DNA of 64,000 nucleotides from Fulvivirga marina (GTDB lineage: Bacteria; Bacteroidota; Bacteroidia; Cytophagales; Cyclobacteriaceae), in contig NZ_JAEUGD010000042.1 of the NCBI RefSeq assembly GCF_016775155.1, forward strand, positions 558,001 through 622,000, in the 5' to 3' direction. Shown here piece by piece: positions 55,655 to 64,000 of this stretch. Position 1 is the first letter of the stretch, and each line of letters starts with the position of its first letter. The notes beneath the pieces are model-generated. The model was given only the letters and a program-made list of their open reading frames with translations. It was not told the DNA's origin and searched no databases. A program made the position numbers and the translations under genes.

Positions 55655-56239
55655 TTATGCAGTAGTTTCTGTCACCCTTATGTCGCCCAATAATACATCC
55701 CAAAATTCAATTGTTCTGCCTTGAATCTGGGTTTTCTTTTTCTCGACATAAATCGTGATATCTTTTTTAGTAGTGTCCTTATAGCTCATACCATCATCGG
55801 AGGTGCCTTCAAAGCGTTGGTATATGGTAACTACACCTACATACCTGCCATCAGGTTGGCGTTCCAGGTCGCTGATGTAGTGTATGTTGTACCATTTTAT
55901 ATTTACCCTGTCATAATTGAGTGCCATAAGCCGCTCAAAGTATTGACGCACTTTGTAGTAGTTAATTTCTTTGCTGTTAAGAGAGGATACGCCCATTTCG
56001 CTGTCTTCAGCGAATAATTCTTCTGCGCGGTCCATTACCCGATTAGCTTCGGAAAAAGGAGTTTTTTTGTTGCCTATTATGCTGATATACTTGCTCAGGT
56101 CCCTCACTTTTTCAAGAGCCAAAGAGTCGATGGCCTGCTTTCTTTCAGGACTGATATTATCTTGGGCGGATACACTACCGATTAAAAACAGGCAAAAGAA
56201 AGCTGCTATAATGAATTTGAATTTATACATAGTTGACAT
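55655..56239 (-). CDS. Exported protein sharing the N-terminal domain of the LRR protein
   Basis: The 194-residue protein has a signal peptide (ending LIGSVSAQ at about 25). The rest resembles residues 30-185 of the LRR protein downstream: both run KVRDLSKYI / KVKDIVSFLEY, then an acidic region with a YYKVRQYFERL / YKNVQAYLKDV helix, a strand VNIKWYNIHYISDLERQPDG against VKFDFNIEDISHYVNDQG, and GRYVGVVTIYQRF / GELFFKVSLTRNL. This alignment is by eye. It lacks LRRs. It is co-directional with the lipoprotein gene 22 bases upstream. Confidence 0.72.
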   Translation of the reverse strand: MSTMYKFKFIIAAFFCLFLIGSVSAQDNISPERKQAIDSLALEKVRDLSKYISIIGNKKTPFSEANRVMDRAEELFAEDSEMGVSSLNSKEINYYKVRQYFERLMALNYDRVNIKWYNIHYISDLERQPDGRYVGVVTIYQRFEGTSDDGMSYKDTTKKDITIYVEKKKTQIQGRTIEFWDVLLGDIRVTETTA

Positions 56240-56261
56240 TGATTTTTCGTTTTATCCCGTA

Positions 56262-56810
56262 TTATTTTCTTTTGATAAGTTCTAATTCAGTGATCTTGCC
56301 AGAAGAATCGTACTGAAGGTCGCCTATACTATTAATGTTTTTCTTCTGGTCTTTGAGGTAGTTCAGGTATTCTTTGATCGTGGTGGGTCTGTCATAGTCC
56401 TTCTGGCCATTTACTTCACTTATTACGATTAGTACTGGTGTTTGAGGTGAGGCAAACATGGTTAACGCTTCATTAATGCTTTGGTTTGCAGATGTAGCGC
56501 TACTTGCGTTAGCAACAGCATTAAAATACGTTGAGAGCTTGTTTGCCGGGGCTTCTGCTTCTTCTCTGGCTTTTTCCCGAGCAAGCCTTAGCCTTTCCTC
56601 TTCGGCTCTGCGTCTTTCTTCTTCAGCACGCTGTTTTTCTCTTTCCAATGCTTCCTGTTCCATCTTCGCTTTTTCAGCAGCCGTATCAGTTACATCGCCT
56701 GCCTTCTTTTTGCTTTTACAGCCAATTCCCCCAATCATCATCGCTGCTATGAAGGCAAATAAAATCACTCGTGATGAGCGATATAGTGTGTTTGAAAATA
56801 TTAGTGCCAT
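56262..56810 (-). CDS. Lipoprotein with Glu/Arg-rich helix
   Basis: The 182-residue protein has a lipobox MIGGIGCKSKKK (Cys about 31), a long charged helix (about 45-88, with EKQRAEEERRRAEEERLRLA) and a small C-terminal domain (90-182) ending GDLQYDSSGKITELELIKRK. The helix may span the periplasm. The C-terminal domain could have a NTF2-like fold (DYDRPTTIKEYLNYLKDQK), but that is weak. It is 22 bases upstream of the 55655 gene and is likely the first gene of that pair. Unknown function. Confidence 0.7.
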   Translation of the reverse strand: MALIFSNTLYRSSRVILFAFIAAMMIGGIGCKSKKKAGDVTDTAAEKAKMEQEALEREKQRAEEERRRAEEERLRLAREKAREEAEAPANKLSTYFNAVANASSATSANQSINEALTMFASPQTPVLIVISEVNGQKDYDRPTTIKEYLNYLKDQKKNINSIGDLQYDSSGKITELELIKRK

Positions 56811-56970
56811 TGTGTTTCTATAGTTTTTTTAATTATATCTTTTATTCAGTAAATAATATGCCAACAATCCAGCATAAGTTTATACGTTGCAAGCGCCGTT
56901 TTATTGAGTCAAATGTGTATTATAAAAACGAATATCGTAGAAAATTATCTACAATAAAACTTATAAAATA

Positions 56971-57072
56971 AGGCTGTCCTCAAAAGTTATAAATTCCGTT
57001 TATAAAATCATCTTAGCCAGTGAATAAGGCTAGATTTTATATGTTCCGGTTCATAACTTTTAATGACAGCCT
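56971..57072. mobile_element. MITE-like element of about 100 bp
   Basis: The 102-bp element begins AGGCTGTC and ends GACAGCCT, with 20-base terminal inverted repeats that match at all but two positions (AAAAGTTAT in both). An inner inverted repeat (ATAAAATC...GGCTAGATTTTAT) lets the whole element fold into a long hairpin. GGCTGTC termini are common among insertion sequences of Bacteroidota. It contains no coding frame. The target-site duplication is not clear. It may also act as a terminator for the gene at 57095. Confidence 0.62.
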
Positions 57073-57094
57073 ATGTATATAGTCAGGCTAAATA

Positions 57095-57997
57095 CTAGTT
57101 AACCACTACTACAAGGTATTTAGATGAATTCCAGAATTTGTCAGGGTCAAGAATTACCAGTTTTTCAACCTCTTCCTCATCATTTACAGATAGCTCATAA
57201 GAGCCTAGAGGGTGGTTAGTAACCAATTCCACTTTTTTTGCAAAAACGGGTATACTGTTCACTTTTGTTTTGTCAATTTTGCTAAATGCCTTGTCGTTAA
57301 AGTCACTTTTAAGCTTTTCTGTACGACCAATCCCTAAAAGACCTCCTTCTTTGGTTACTACTTTTTCATTTTCAAGGTCTTTAAAGGTACCAATGGCAAC
57401 ATAGGCCTCGTTGAGTACTTCTGTCTGGTTTTCTATTTTCTCTGTTTGAGACGCTATAACTTCAGATTGCTTACTTTTAATAGTCGAAAGTGTATCTACT
57501 GTATAGGTTAAGTCTTCAACATTCTTAGCAAGCTGCTCTTTTTCAATGTTGAGGTTTTCAAGATCTTCTTTTAAAGCTACCAGCTCTTCATCCTTCTCTT
57601 TTATTCTTCTGTTGAGGTTAGCTACCAATCTTTTGAACTCCTTACTGTTAGTATTTAATTTACTTTGAAGTTGCTCTATCTTTTGTCTGTTCTCGGCCAT
57701 CAGAGTATTGATTGCCTGAATGTCGTTAACAACAGCTTCTTTTGAATCCCCTTCTTCATATTCTATGTTGTCAGAGGTGCTTAGGTTGATACTTTCTTCT
57801 CTTTCTTTAATTTCCTTCAGGTTGGTTTCTATATCATTGAAGGTTTTCATATATGCTTCAAGCTCAGAGTTTAACTCTTGCTTTTGATTTGAGAGCTCTC
57901 GGTTTTCAGCCGTAAGCTCGTCTACTTTTTCCTGATTACAAGCCACAAAAGCGGGGGCTAATAATAATGCTGCTATATAGGTCTTCATCTTTTTCAT
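57095..57997 (-). CDS. Coiled-coil lipoprotein
   Basis: The 300-residue protein has a lipobox PAFVACNQEK (Cys about 20). Residues 25-215 are nearly continuous heptad coiled coil (VDELTAENRELSNQKQELNS, then KIEQLQSKLNTNSKEFKRLV). A compact C-terminal domain (216-300) ends PDKFWNSSKYLVVVVN. It may span the periplasm as a scaffold. It sits 62 bases from the receiver gene upstream, suggesting that they share a message. No family name recalled. Confidence 0.75.
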   Translation of the reverse strand: MKKMKTYIAALLLAPAFVACNQEKVDELTAENRELSNQKQELNSELEAYMKTFNDIETNLKEIKEREESINLSTSDNIEYEEGDSKEAVVNDIQAINTLMAENRQKIEQLQSKLNTNSKEFKRLVANLNRRIKEKDEELVALKEDLENLNIEKEQLAKNVEDLTYTVDTLSTIKSKQSEVIASQTEKIENQTEVLNEAYVAIGTFKDLENEKVVTKEGGLLGIGRTEKLKSDFNDKAFSKIDKTKVNSIPVFAKKVELVTNHPLGSYELSVNDEEEVEKLVILDPDKFWNSSKYLVVVVN

Positions 57998-58059
57998 TGT
58001 GTTTTATATTTAGTTGTTAGTTTTTAAAATGATACCTTTTGAGGTGGTATCAGCCTTTG

Positions 58060-58497
58060 TTATATATAGTGGTCTAAAATTTTATCTTTTATTGCACGCT
58101 TAAGCGTAGACGATAGTCGTATTAATGTATCGTTGTCTTTTTCGATATACTCATATATGCCTATTCGAAATAGCTCAATGGCTACATCCTGATCCTTCTG
58201 GCCTGATACAATAATTACCTGACAGTCACGGCAGAACCCATTGATAATATTTAACAGTTCCTCCCCGCTGTAATGTAGGTGCATGGATGTGTTCTCCAGA
58301 TTGTAATCAAGAATGATGATATCAATGCTCTTTTCCAGACCATTAATACACTCTTCTGCTGAGGAATAGTGCTTTATATCAAAAGTGATATTGGACCCTG
58401 CTTTAACCAGGTGATTTTGAATATACGCTTTAAGTGTTTCAGCGTAGTACTGATCATCTTCTACTATAGCTACCTTTATGTTACTTATTAAATTCAT
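58060..58497 (-). CDS. Stand-alone response-regulator receiver
   Basis: The 145-residue protein is a single receiver domain: VAIVEDDQYY with the acidic pair near residue 14, IDIIILDYNLE with the phospho-Asp (about 62), IIVSGQ with the Ser, and YEYIEKDN with the Lys (about 119). There is no DNA-binding or output domain, so it may pass phosphate or act through protein contacts. An insertion after the phospho-Asp (NTSMHLHYSG) is unusual. Its partner may be the hybrid kinase near the right edge (inference). Confidence 0.9.
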   Translation of the reverse strand: MNLISNIKVAIVEDDQYYAETLKAYIQNHLVKAGSNITFDIKHYSSAEECINGLEKSIDIIILDYNLENTSMHLHYSGEELLNIINGFCRDCQVIIVSGQKDQDVAIELFRIGIYEYIEKDNDTLIRLSSTLKRAIKDKILDHYI

Positions 58498-58740
58498 TTG
58501 TCATGATTTGGCGTTTCCTGTTTTCACTGATACGCATATGCCAAATCTTATTCCAAATAATTTTGTATTAGTAAATCATTGATAATCAAATATTTATGAT
58601 TATATCTATTTAAAATGAATTTTCATTTTGACAACTTTTGCAAAATTGAAAAGGAAGTTTGTGTAGTAATTTTATCGGTGGCTTTATGATGTGATGTTGG
58701 AGTAGTAGCTTTGGCTATTCAAAGTTGAGTTCCATCGAGA

Positions 58741-59157
58741 ATGAATAAATTCCAGAAGGTTGATTTTAAGAGTATTGATGATTTCCTGGACTACCTTCCA
58801 GAGGAAGAACTGAATATTGTTCAAAGGCTAAGGTCTTTGATCATAGATACGGTTCCGGAAATAAAGGAAAGGCTGGCTTATAATGTGCCTTTCTATTATC
58901 GACATTACAGGCTTTTATACATTTGGCCTTCTGCAATTCCCTGGGGAGGCCTTAAATCTGGTGTTTCTTTAGGTTTTTGCTATGGAGCGCTGATTGTTGA
59001 TGGAGGGTATCTCAATAAAACGGATAAAAAGCAGACCGCAACCAAAAACTTTAAAAACGTAAAAGAAATTGATGTTTTTTTGCTGCGCGATCTGATCTAT
59101 CAGTCGACTGAAATTGACAATGCATTATTTAAGAAAAAGCGTAATAAAACTAAATGA
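58741..59157 (+). CDS. DUF1801-family protein
   Basis: The 138-residue protein matches DUF1801/YdhG: FLDYLPEEELNIVQRLRSLI (about 13-32), then VPEIKERLAYNVPFYYRHY and SGVSLGFCYGALIVDGGYL. The fold binds iron-sulphur or small ligands in related proteins, but the role is not established. It is the only plus-strand gene in this part, flanked by minus-strand genes, so it is read alone. Confidence 0.85.
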   Translation: MNKFQKVDFKSIDDFLDYLPEEELNIVQRLRSLIIDTVPEIKERLAYNVPFYYRHYRLLYIWPSAIPWGGLKSGVSLGFCYGALIVDGGYLNKTDKKQTATKNFKNVKEIDVFLLRDLIYQSTEIDNALFKKKRNKTK

Positions 59158-59183
59158 TCAGTAGGTTTCATGCATCATAGTAA

Positions 59184-59657
59184 TCAGACCCCTACATCCA
59201 GGGGGTCAGGCTTCTGATTGTAGTGACTTAAAACCTCTTTAGCCTCCTCTTTTGATAGAACTTTGAGTTTGGCATTTTCAAGTGTTTCTTCATCTGACAT
59301 CATTGATCTTAATAGAATTAGCTTATAGGCCTCCTTTTTTGTGTTCAGGTCTAAATCATCAGGTTGACTGTTTATATAGTTTTTATATGCTTCAGCCATA
59401 TGCATCCAGACGCCTATTTCGCTATCAACATTTGCTTCCCCTCTGAAATTTTTGAGTGTCTCTTCCAAGGTGAAATCGTATACTTCAGCAAATGCTGTGT
59501 GAAACTCCGTTATTTTTTCTATTTGACTGTCAGTTAAAGTGTTGCCGGAAGCGGTTTGGGATTCCGTAACTTCTGTTGAAGCGGATTCCTCTTTGGAACT
59601 ACAAGAAATTAGTACAGTCAGTGATAACAAAGAGCCTAAAAAGAATGCATTTTTCAT
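59184..59657 (-). CDS. Small lipoprotein of unknown function
   Basis: The 157-residue protein has a signal peptide and lipobox LTVLISCSSKEE (Cys about 19), then a Ser/Thr/Glu-rich stretch and a helical body (45-150, with SQIEKITEFHTAFAEVYDF and LKVLSKEEAKEVLSHYN). It follows the sigma-54 regulator gene by 75 bases on the same strand and may be part of its regulon (inference). I do not recognise the family. Confidence 0.7.
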   Translation of the reverse strand: MKNAFFLGSLLSLTVLISCSSKEESASTEVTESQTASGNTLTDSQIEKITEFHTAFAEVYDFTLEETLKNFRGEANVDSEIGVWMHMAEAYKNYINSQPDDLDLNTKKEAYKLILLRSMMSDEETLENAKLKVLSKEEAKEVLSHYNQKPDPLDVGV

Positions 59658-59732
59658 TATAAATAATTGCTTAAATAGGTATGAAGTTGCAAGGTAATGA
59701 ATACCTTATGAATTTTGTCATTTTGACAAACC

Positions 59733-61088
59733 TTATTCATCGCTATCTACTTTTTCATTTCTTAATACTCTGTAAATAGTGGAATAGCCAATATCAAGTT
59801 CTTTAGCTGCATCCTTGATGTTGTTTTCGTGCTTTTTGAGATATAGCTTAATGATTCTTGTTGTATGCTCTTTCAGCGTCATGCCCGAAATTGGAGGGGC
59901 ATAAAGTTCTTCATTGTTGCTAAAGTTGATATCATCTTCGGTAATCTCATTGTTGTTTGACATTACTGTAGCTAATTCCACAATTGACTTCAATTCACGA
60001 ACATTTCCGGGGAAGCTGTAGTTGAGTAGTTTTTTTTGAGCTTTGTTGGTTAGTACGGCAACTTCTTGCTTGTTCTCTTTGCAGAAAGCCTGAATAAAAT
60101 GCTTAGCGAGGATTATAATATCTTTGTCACGCATGCGTAGAGGAGGCATTTCTATGGTAAGCCCGAATAAGCGGTAGTAGAGGTCCTCGCGGAATCTGCC
60201 TTCCTTAACTTCTTGTAGAAGATTTTTGTGCGTAGCCACGATAATGCGGCAATCAGTTTTTACAACTTTGTTACTACCAATACGAGTAACTTCCTTTTCC
60301 TGCAGAGCTCTCAGTAACTTGGCCTGAATAGTCAGGTCCATTTCACCGATCTCATCCAGAAATAAGGTTCCTTTATCAGCTTCTTCAAACTTGCCTATGC
60401 GGCGGAAATTGGCTCCTGTAAATGCACCCTTTTCATGCCCGAAAAGCTCACTTTCGATCAGGTCTTTAGGAATAGCGACTACATTTACAGCTACAAATGG
60501 GAAGTTTCGCCTGGGAGAGTTATAGTGAATGGCTTTTGCTGCCAGTTCTTTCCCTGTACCGGTTTCTCCGGTTATGGTGACACTGATGTTATTGCCAATG
60601 GCCTTTTCAATGAGGGTAAATACTTTTTTGATACTATTGCTGCTTCCGATAATACTGTTGGTAAAACTGTATTTTTTCTGAACCTCCTTTTGCAATGTGG
60701 CCACTTTGGCCTGTAGGTGAGACTGCTTTTTGATATTACTAACTGTATTCAGTAGCTTATCTCTGATGTCACGAGATTTTACGATGTAATCATACGCACC
60801 GAGGTTTAACAGATTTACAGCAGTCTCTATTTTCTCCTGTTCTGAGATAATGATGACCTCTATTGCAGGATTGTAATTTTTTATTCTTTTGAGTACCTCT
60901 TCACCTTCCATATCTGGCAGTCGGTAATCGAGAGTAACTACATCAGGGTTTTTACCCAGTTCTTCGAGAAAAGATTTGGCGGTATCAAATTTCCGGATTT
61001 CATAATCAGGGTTAAGGGAAAGATTATGAGCGAGCAATTCGCGATACCACTCGTCATCTTCAACTACATAAATAGAAAATTTTGCCAT
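59733..61088 (-). CDS. NtrC-family sigma-54-dependent response regulator
   Basis: The 451-residue protein has an N-terminal receiver (IYVVEDDEWYR, VVTLDYRLPDMEG with the phospho-Asp near 54), an AAA+ sigma-54 interaction domain (about 140-370) with Walker A GETGTGKELAA, ESELFGHEKGAFTGANF (the GAFTGA loop), TLFLDEIGEMDLTIQAKL and REDLYYRL, and a Fis-type helix-turn-helix (IKDAAKELDIGYSTIYRVL). It should activate sigma-54 promoters when phosphorylated. It lies 117 bases from the stand-alone receiver gene, and with the hybrid kinase forms one regulatory group. Confidence 0.96.
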   Translation of the reverse strand: MAKFSIYVVEDDEWYRELLAHNLSLNPDYEIRKFDTAKSFLEELGKNPDVVTLDYRLPDMEGEEVLKRIKNYNPAIEVIIISEQEKIETAVNLLNLGAYDYIVKSRDIRDKLLNTVSNIKKQSHLQAKVATLQKEVQKKYSFTNSIIGSSNSIKKVFTLIEKAIGNNISVTITGETGTGKELAAKAIHYNSPRRNFPFVAVNVVAIPKDLIESELFGHEKGAFTGANFRRIGKFEEADKGTLFLDEIGEMDLTIQAKLLRALQEKEVTRIGSNKVVKTDCRIIVATHKNLLQEVKEGRFREDLYYRLFGLTIEMPPLRMRDKDIIILAKHFIQAFCKENKQEVAVLTNKAQKKLLNYSFPGNVRELKSIVELATVMSNNNEITEDDINFSNNEELYAPPISGMTLKEHTTRIIKLYLKKHENNIKDAAKELDIGYSTIYRVLRNEKVDSDE

Positions 61089-61204
61089 ATCTGTTTGGGC
61101 AACAAACGCTAAAAATAAAGCTTTTGTTGGTGGTTAAAAACTTTTATTGCATCGATAGGCTCTTATTTTTTTGATGGATGGGCGAATAACGCCTTGTTAG
61201 TTGA

Positions 61205-61666
61205 TCAGATCAGGTCTATATCACTATGACGCATCATTTCTTTCAGGTTATCATAAAGGTTATCATCCTTTTTTAGGAAATCTGAAGCACCAAAATGCTT
61301 GAACTCTTCCTTAAAGTTTTCCCACTCATGCATCTGAGAGATCACGATGACTTTGATGTCTGCATTGTATTTTTTGATCTTTTCCAGAACATCATAACCC
61401 GTGAGGGTGATGTCATTGTTTTCATCCAAATAGAAATCGAGAATGACGTAATCAGGGTCTTTTTTTATTGCTTTGAGGCAGTCGGAGCCATTAAGAAAGC
61501 CCTGAGTCTCCATCAGTTGATTAATTTCAGTGCCTATTTTATTAATATACGATTGAAGTATATTGTTGAAGTATTCATCATCATCTACAATGAATACCTT
61601 CAAAGGTGCATTTCTTTTGCTGATGTCCAACTTACTGACTTCTTCTTGTTGTTTAATAATATCCAT
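61205..61666 (-). CDS. Stand-alone response-regulator receiver
   Basis: The 153-residue protein is a single receiver: VFIVDDDEYF (acidic pair near 28), DYVILDFYLDENND with the phospho-Asp (about 76), KVIVISQ, and DFLKKDD with the Lys (about 133). It has no output domain. It ends 117 bases before the NtrC gene and begins 3 bases from the stop of the hybrid kinase gene, so it is certainly in that message and probably receives phosphate from it (inference). Confidence 0.92.
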   Translation of the reverse strand: MDIIKQQEEVSKLDISKRNAPLKVFIVDDDEYFNNILQSYINKIGTEINQLMETQGFLNGSDCLKAIKKDPDYVILDFYLDENNDITLTGYDVLEKIKKYNADIKVIVISQMHEWENFKEEFKHFGASDFLKKDDNLYDNLKEMMRHSDIDLI

Positions 61667-61668
61667 GG

Positions 61669-64000
61669 TTATGCTGCTGATTCGGAAATATCCTTCTGAA
61701 TATTGGAAACTTCAGCTTCTATTACCGGTCTGATCTTGCGATAATTTTTGCTGATGTTTTTCACCAACTTGTCAATTTTATAAAAGTCTTGTTCATGCTC
61801 GCTCTCAGCTTCTATCTCCTTAAGAGACGTCATTAAAGTATTGAAGCCAAGATGGCGACAGGGCGGGATCATTTTATGAGACTTGCGCTGGAGTTTATTC
61901 CAGTCTTTATTTTTAAGGGCACCTTTGAGATCATTTAAATCAATATCAAAATTTTTGACAAAGATATTGAGCATGTTGACCACGAAAGCTGGGTTTCCAT
62001 TCGATAACTCATGAAGATCGTCAAGGTTCATAGAGTCTGATGGTTCGGTAGCGTCTTCTGTTGAACGAGACTCTTCTTCAGTGGAAATGCCCAGGGTTTC
62101 TGCTATTTTAAGAAACAAGTTTTTTTGTGTGAATGGCTTTAGAAGGTACCCATTCATGCCATGTTTGATACAACTTTCCGCTTCTTCTTTAGACGCAGCG
62201 GCAGTAAGTGCAATTATAGGGGTATGCCTTTCATGTTGTTTTTCGTATTTCCTGATTTGCTTTGTTACCTCCAGCCCACTTATCTCCGGCATCTGTACGT
62301 CCATGAAAATCATGTCATAATGGTTCTCTTTAACGTTAGCAATAGCCTGTTCCCCTGAGCTGATTAGTGTACTGTCTATTTTCCATTTGTCAAATATGAC
62401 CTTTATTAATTCCAGGTTATATTCCTGATCATCTACCACTAATATCTTTTTGCCCTCCAAAGGAATATGATAAATAGATGATTTTTTCTTGGCTTCTTTC
62501 AGGTCTTCCTTTTTGCCCGTTTTATATATGAGCTCTACTGTGAAAGATGTCCCTGTATTTTCTTCACTTTCTACGGAAATGGTACCGTTATGGAGGCTGG
62601 TGATTTTCTTAACAATGGATAAACCTAAGCCAGTGCCTCCATATTTTCTGGTGGTGCCAGAATCAGCCTGTGCAAAATTTTTAAAAATGGAATTAAGCTT
62701 GCTTTTGGGAATCCCTATCCCTGTATCAGATACAATCAGCTTTAATTTGACCTTCTCATGTTCTAGTGCCTGCTGGCTGATATTGACTGTAACTTGTCCT
62801 GCAGGAGTAAATTTTATGGCATTGCTTATCAGGTTAATTAGTATTTGCCTGAATCTTACCGGGTCTCCAACCAAAATTTCAGAAACGTCATCCTCTATAT
62901 TGTAATGGAATTGGAGGTTTTTCTTTTTTATTTGGTTCTGGAATGTATCTACGACATCGATGAGCTGTTGCTCAACAGAAAAACCGATCTCTTCAAGGGA
63001 AAGGTTTCCTGACTCCAGTTTGGCATAATCCAGTATGTCATTGATAATAGTTAACAGGTGATCCCCTGAATGATGAATGTTTTTAAGGTACTTTTGCTGA
63101 TTAGGGTTGAGCGCTGTGTATTCTAGTTGCTCGGTATAGCCAATAATTGAGTTGAGTGGAGTGCGAATCTCATGACTCATGTTGGATAAAAATTCTTCTT
63201 TAACCCTTGCCAGCTTTTCGGCTCGTTCTTTAGCCTCTTTAAGCTTATCCTTATTCTTTTGGTTTCTGGAGATATCGCTGATGATGATAAAAAGCAGAAT
63301 GGCAAAGATGATCAGTGCGATGATCCAGGTCAGGCTCATAATATAAATAGCCTTATCTGTAGCCTTTTGTGCTGCCTCCGCCCGGTTGACGGATATAGTT
63401 TTTTCGCGATCTTCGATTCTGTTAGCCACTTCCCGGATCTCCTTCATAAGATCATTGTCGCGTTGGGTGAGTGCCAGTTCCTGTTCTTTTATTGCTTTGA
63501 TATTCTCGTTTCTTTCCTGTCCGATCTTGGAAATAATCTGGCCAATGTCGCTGGAGTTAAGATCATTGGGTGAATCCTGAAAAGTGTAAAGTCGGTATTT
63601 GCTACTTTGAGTGACGGTATCTGATGTGTTACCGGCTTTTGGAGTTTCTTCTGCTAGTAATTCTGTTGGCTGATCCGTGGTTTCTTCGGGGTGGCTTTCA
63701 TTTCCTCCACCAAAAATTCGTTGAAATATGGATACTTTTTTTTCTTGTTGTCGGGGCTCAGGGATTTTTACTTTTTTAATCCTGTCATAGTTTTCATCAG
63801 GATTGAAGCCTTCGGTTTTGGTAATTGGCTGTGGCGTAGAACTCTTTTCTCTTATTTTGGCTATGTTTTCAAGTACCCGCTCAAGAACTTCTTCTACGCC
63901 CTGATCTTTTTTGATGTCGATGAGCTGTTTAAGTATGCTATACTTTTTCTCTATAAGCACCTGCAACGAGTCCACCATTTTCAGTTGATCTTTATTTTTT
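61669..64000 (-). CDS. Hybrid sensor histidine kinase with receiver and HPt domains, N-terminus beyond the window
   Basis: From an internal ATG at 63978 the protein has 769 residues, but the frame stays open to the edge (KNKDQLK precedes it), so the true start is probably outside. In the numbering from 63978: helical sensor (1-205), membrane helix (about 212-234), HisKA with FLSNMSHEIRTPLNSIIG (His269), HATPase with NLISNAIKFTPAG, SDTGIGIPKSKL and KYGGTGLGLSIVKK, receiver (515-635, IFMDVQMPEISGLE) and C-terminal HPt (about 655-750, phospho-His in LQRKSHKMIPPCRH). It is a complete phosphorelay in one chain. Confidence 0.93.
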   Translation of the reverse strand, partial: KNKDQLKMVDSLQVLIEKKYSILKQLIDIKKDQGVEEVLERVLENIAKIREKSSTPQPITKTEGFNPDENYDRIKKVKIPEPRQQEKKVSIFQRIFGGGNESHPEETTDQPTELLAEETPKAGNTSDTVTQSSKYRLYTFQDSPNDLNSSDIGQIISKIGQERNENIKAIKEQELALTQRDNDLMKEIREVANRIEDREKTISVNRAEAAQKATDKAIYIMSLTWIIALIIFAILLFIIISDISRNQKNKDKLKEAKERAEKLARVKEEFLSNMSHEIRTPLNSIIGYTEQLEYTALNPNQQKYLKNIHHSGDHLLTIINDILDYAKLESGNLSLEEIGFSVEQQLIDVVDTFQNQIKKKNLQFHYNIEDDVSEILVGDPVRFRQILINLISNAIKFTPAGQVTVNISQQALEHEKVKLKLIVSDTGIGIPKSKLNSIFKNFAQADSGTTRKYGGTGLGLSIVKKITSLHNGTISVESEENTGTSFTVELIYKTGKKEDLKEAKKKSSIYHIPLEGKKILVVDDQEYNLELIKVIFDKWKIDSTLISSGEQAIANVKENHYDMIFMDVQMPEISGLEVTKQIRKYEKQHERHTPIIALTAAASKEEAESCIKHGMNGYLLKPFTQKNLFLKIAETLGISTEEESRSTEDATEPSDSMNLDDLHELSNGNPAFVVNMLNIFVKNFDIDLNDLKGALKNKDWNKLQRKSHKMIPPCRHLGFNTLMTSLKEIEAESEHEQDFYKIDKLVKNISKNYRKIRPVIEAEVSNIQKDISESAA

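Overview
The window looks like chromosomal DNA from a member of the Bacteroidota, most likely a marine or soil gliding bacterium of the Cytophagales. The reasons are an AT-rich composition, a 889-residue protein ending in the gliding-motility/type IX secretion C-terminal domain (23545-26214), many short-spaced lipoproteins, PAS/GAF-rich sensors typical of Cytophaga relatives, and two tRNA promoters that match the Bacteroidota TTTG / TAnnTTTG pattern. No phage, plasmid or CRISPR array was seen.

Region 1 (1-13313, all minus strand) is a signalling block. In the direction of transcription it holds a membrane HAMP-GAF-PAS sensor without an output domain, CheR, a receiver-less CheB, a membrane GAF protein, a large Cache-HAMP-GAF-PAS-PP2C phosphatase, a SiaB-like kinase, a SiaC-like phosphoprotein, a TerB/ABCG-type transporter fusion and a partial lipoprotein. 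The phosphatase, kinase and SiaC trio has the parts of the Pseudomonas SiaABC partner switch, but here it sits with chemotaxis-type methylation enzymes and an ABC exporter and has no diguanylate cyclase. This is the best candidate in the window for an undescribed system.

Region 2 (13370-29017) is mostly housekeeping: cytidine deaminase, a saccharopine dehydrogenase-like enzyme, HEAT and TPR proteins, ClpB, a 23S rRNA uracil methyltransferase, the large T9SS-type surface protein, a BatE-like protein, tRNA-Lys, an AraC regulator and a VOC protein. It also holds a frameshifted two-helix K+ channel and an ISAon1-type transposase stub.

Region 3 (29123-49336) contains a PAS-rich histidine kinase, a PIF1-like helicase, FolD, a decayed histidine kinase behind folD, a LuxR regulator that lacks a standard start, small exported proteins, a macro-domain protein, a subtilisin-like protease, a two-gene ergothioneine operon (egtB-egtD), two tRNA-Leu genes, LacI and XRE regulators, a TPR lipoprotein with a 49-residue lipoprotein beside it, and an AbiEi-like antitoxin gene cut short at a REP-like palindrome.

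Region 4 (49579-64000, almost all minus strand) is a cell-envelope and two-component region. A class A penicillin-binding protein follows a secreted leucine-rich-repeat protein and another exported protein in one tight operon. Upstream are further exported proteins and lipoproteins, a MITE-like element, two stand-alone receivers, an NtrC-type sigma-54 activator and a hybrid histidine kinase that runs off the right edge.

All identifications come from reading motifs and recalled family patterns. No database search was run, and residue positions are approximate.
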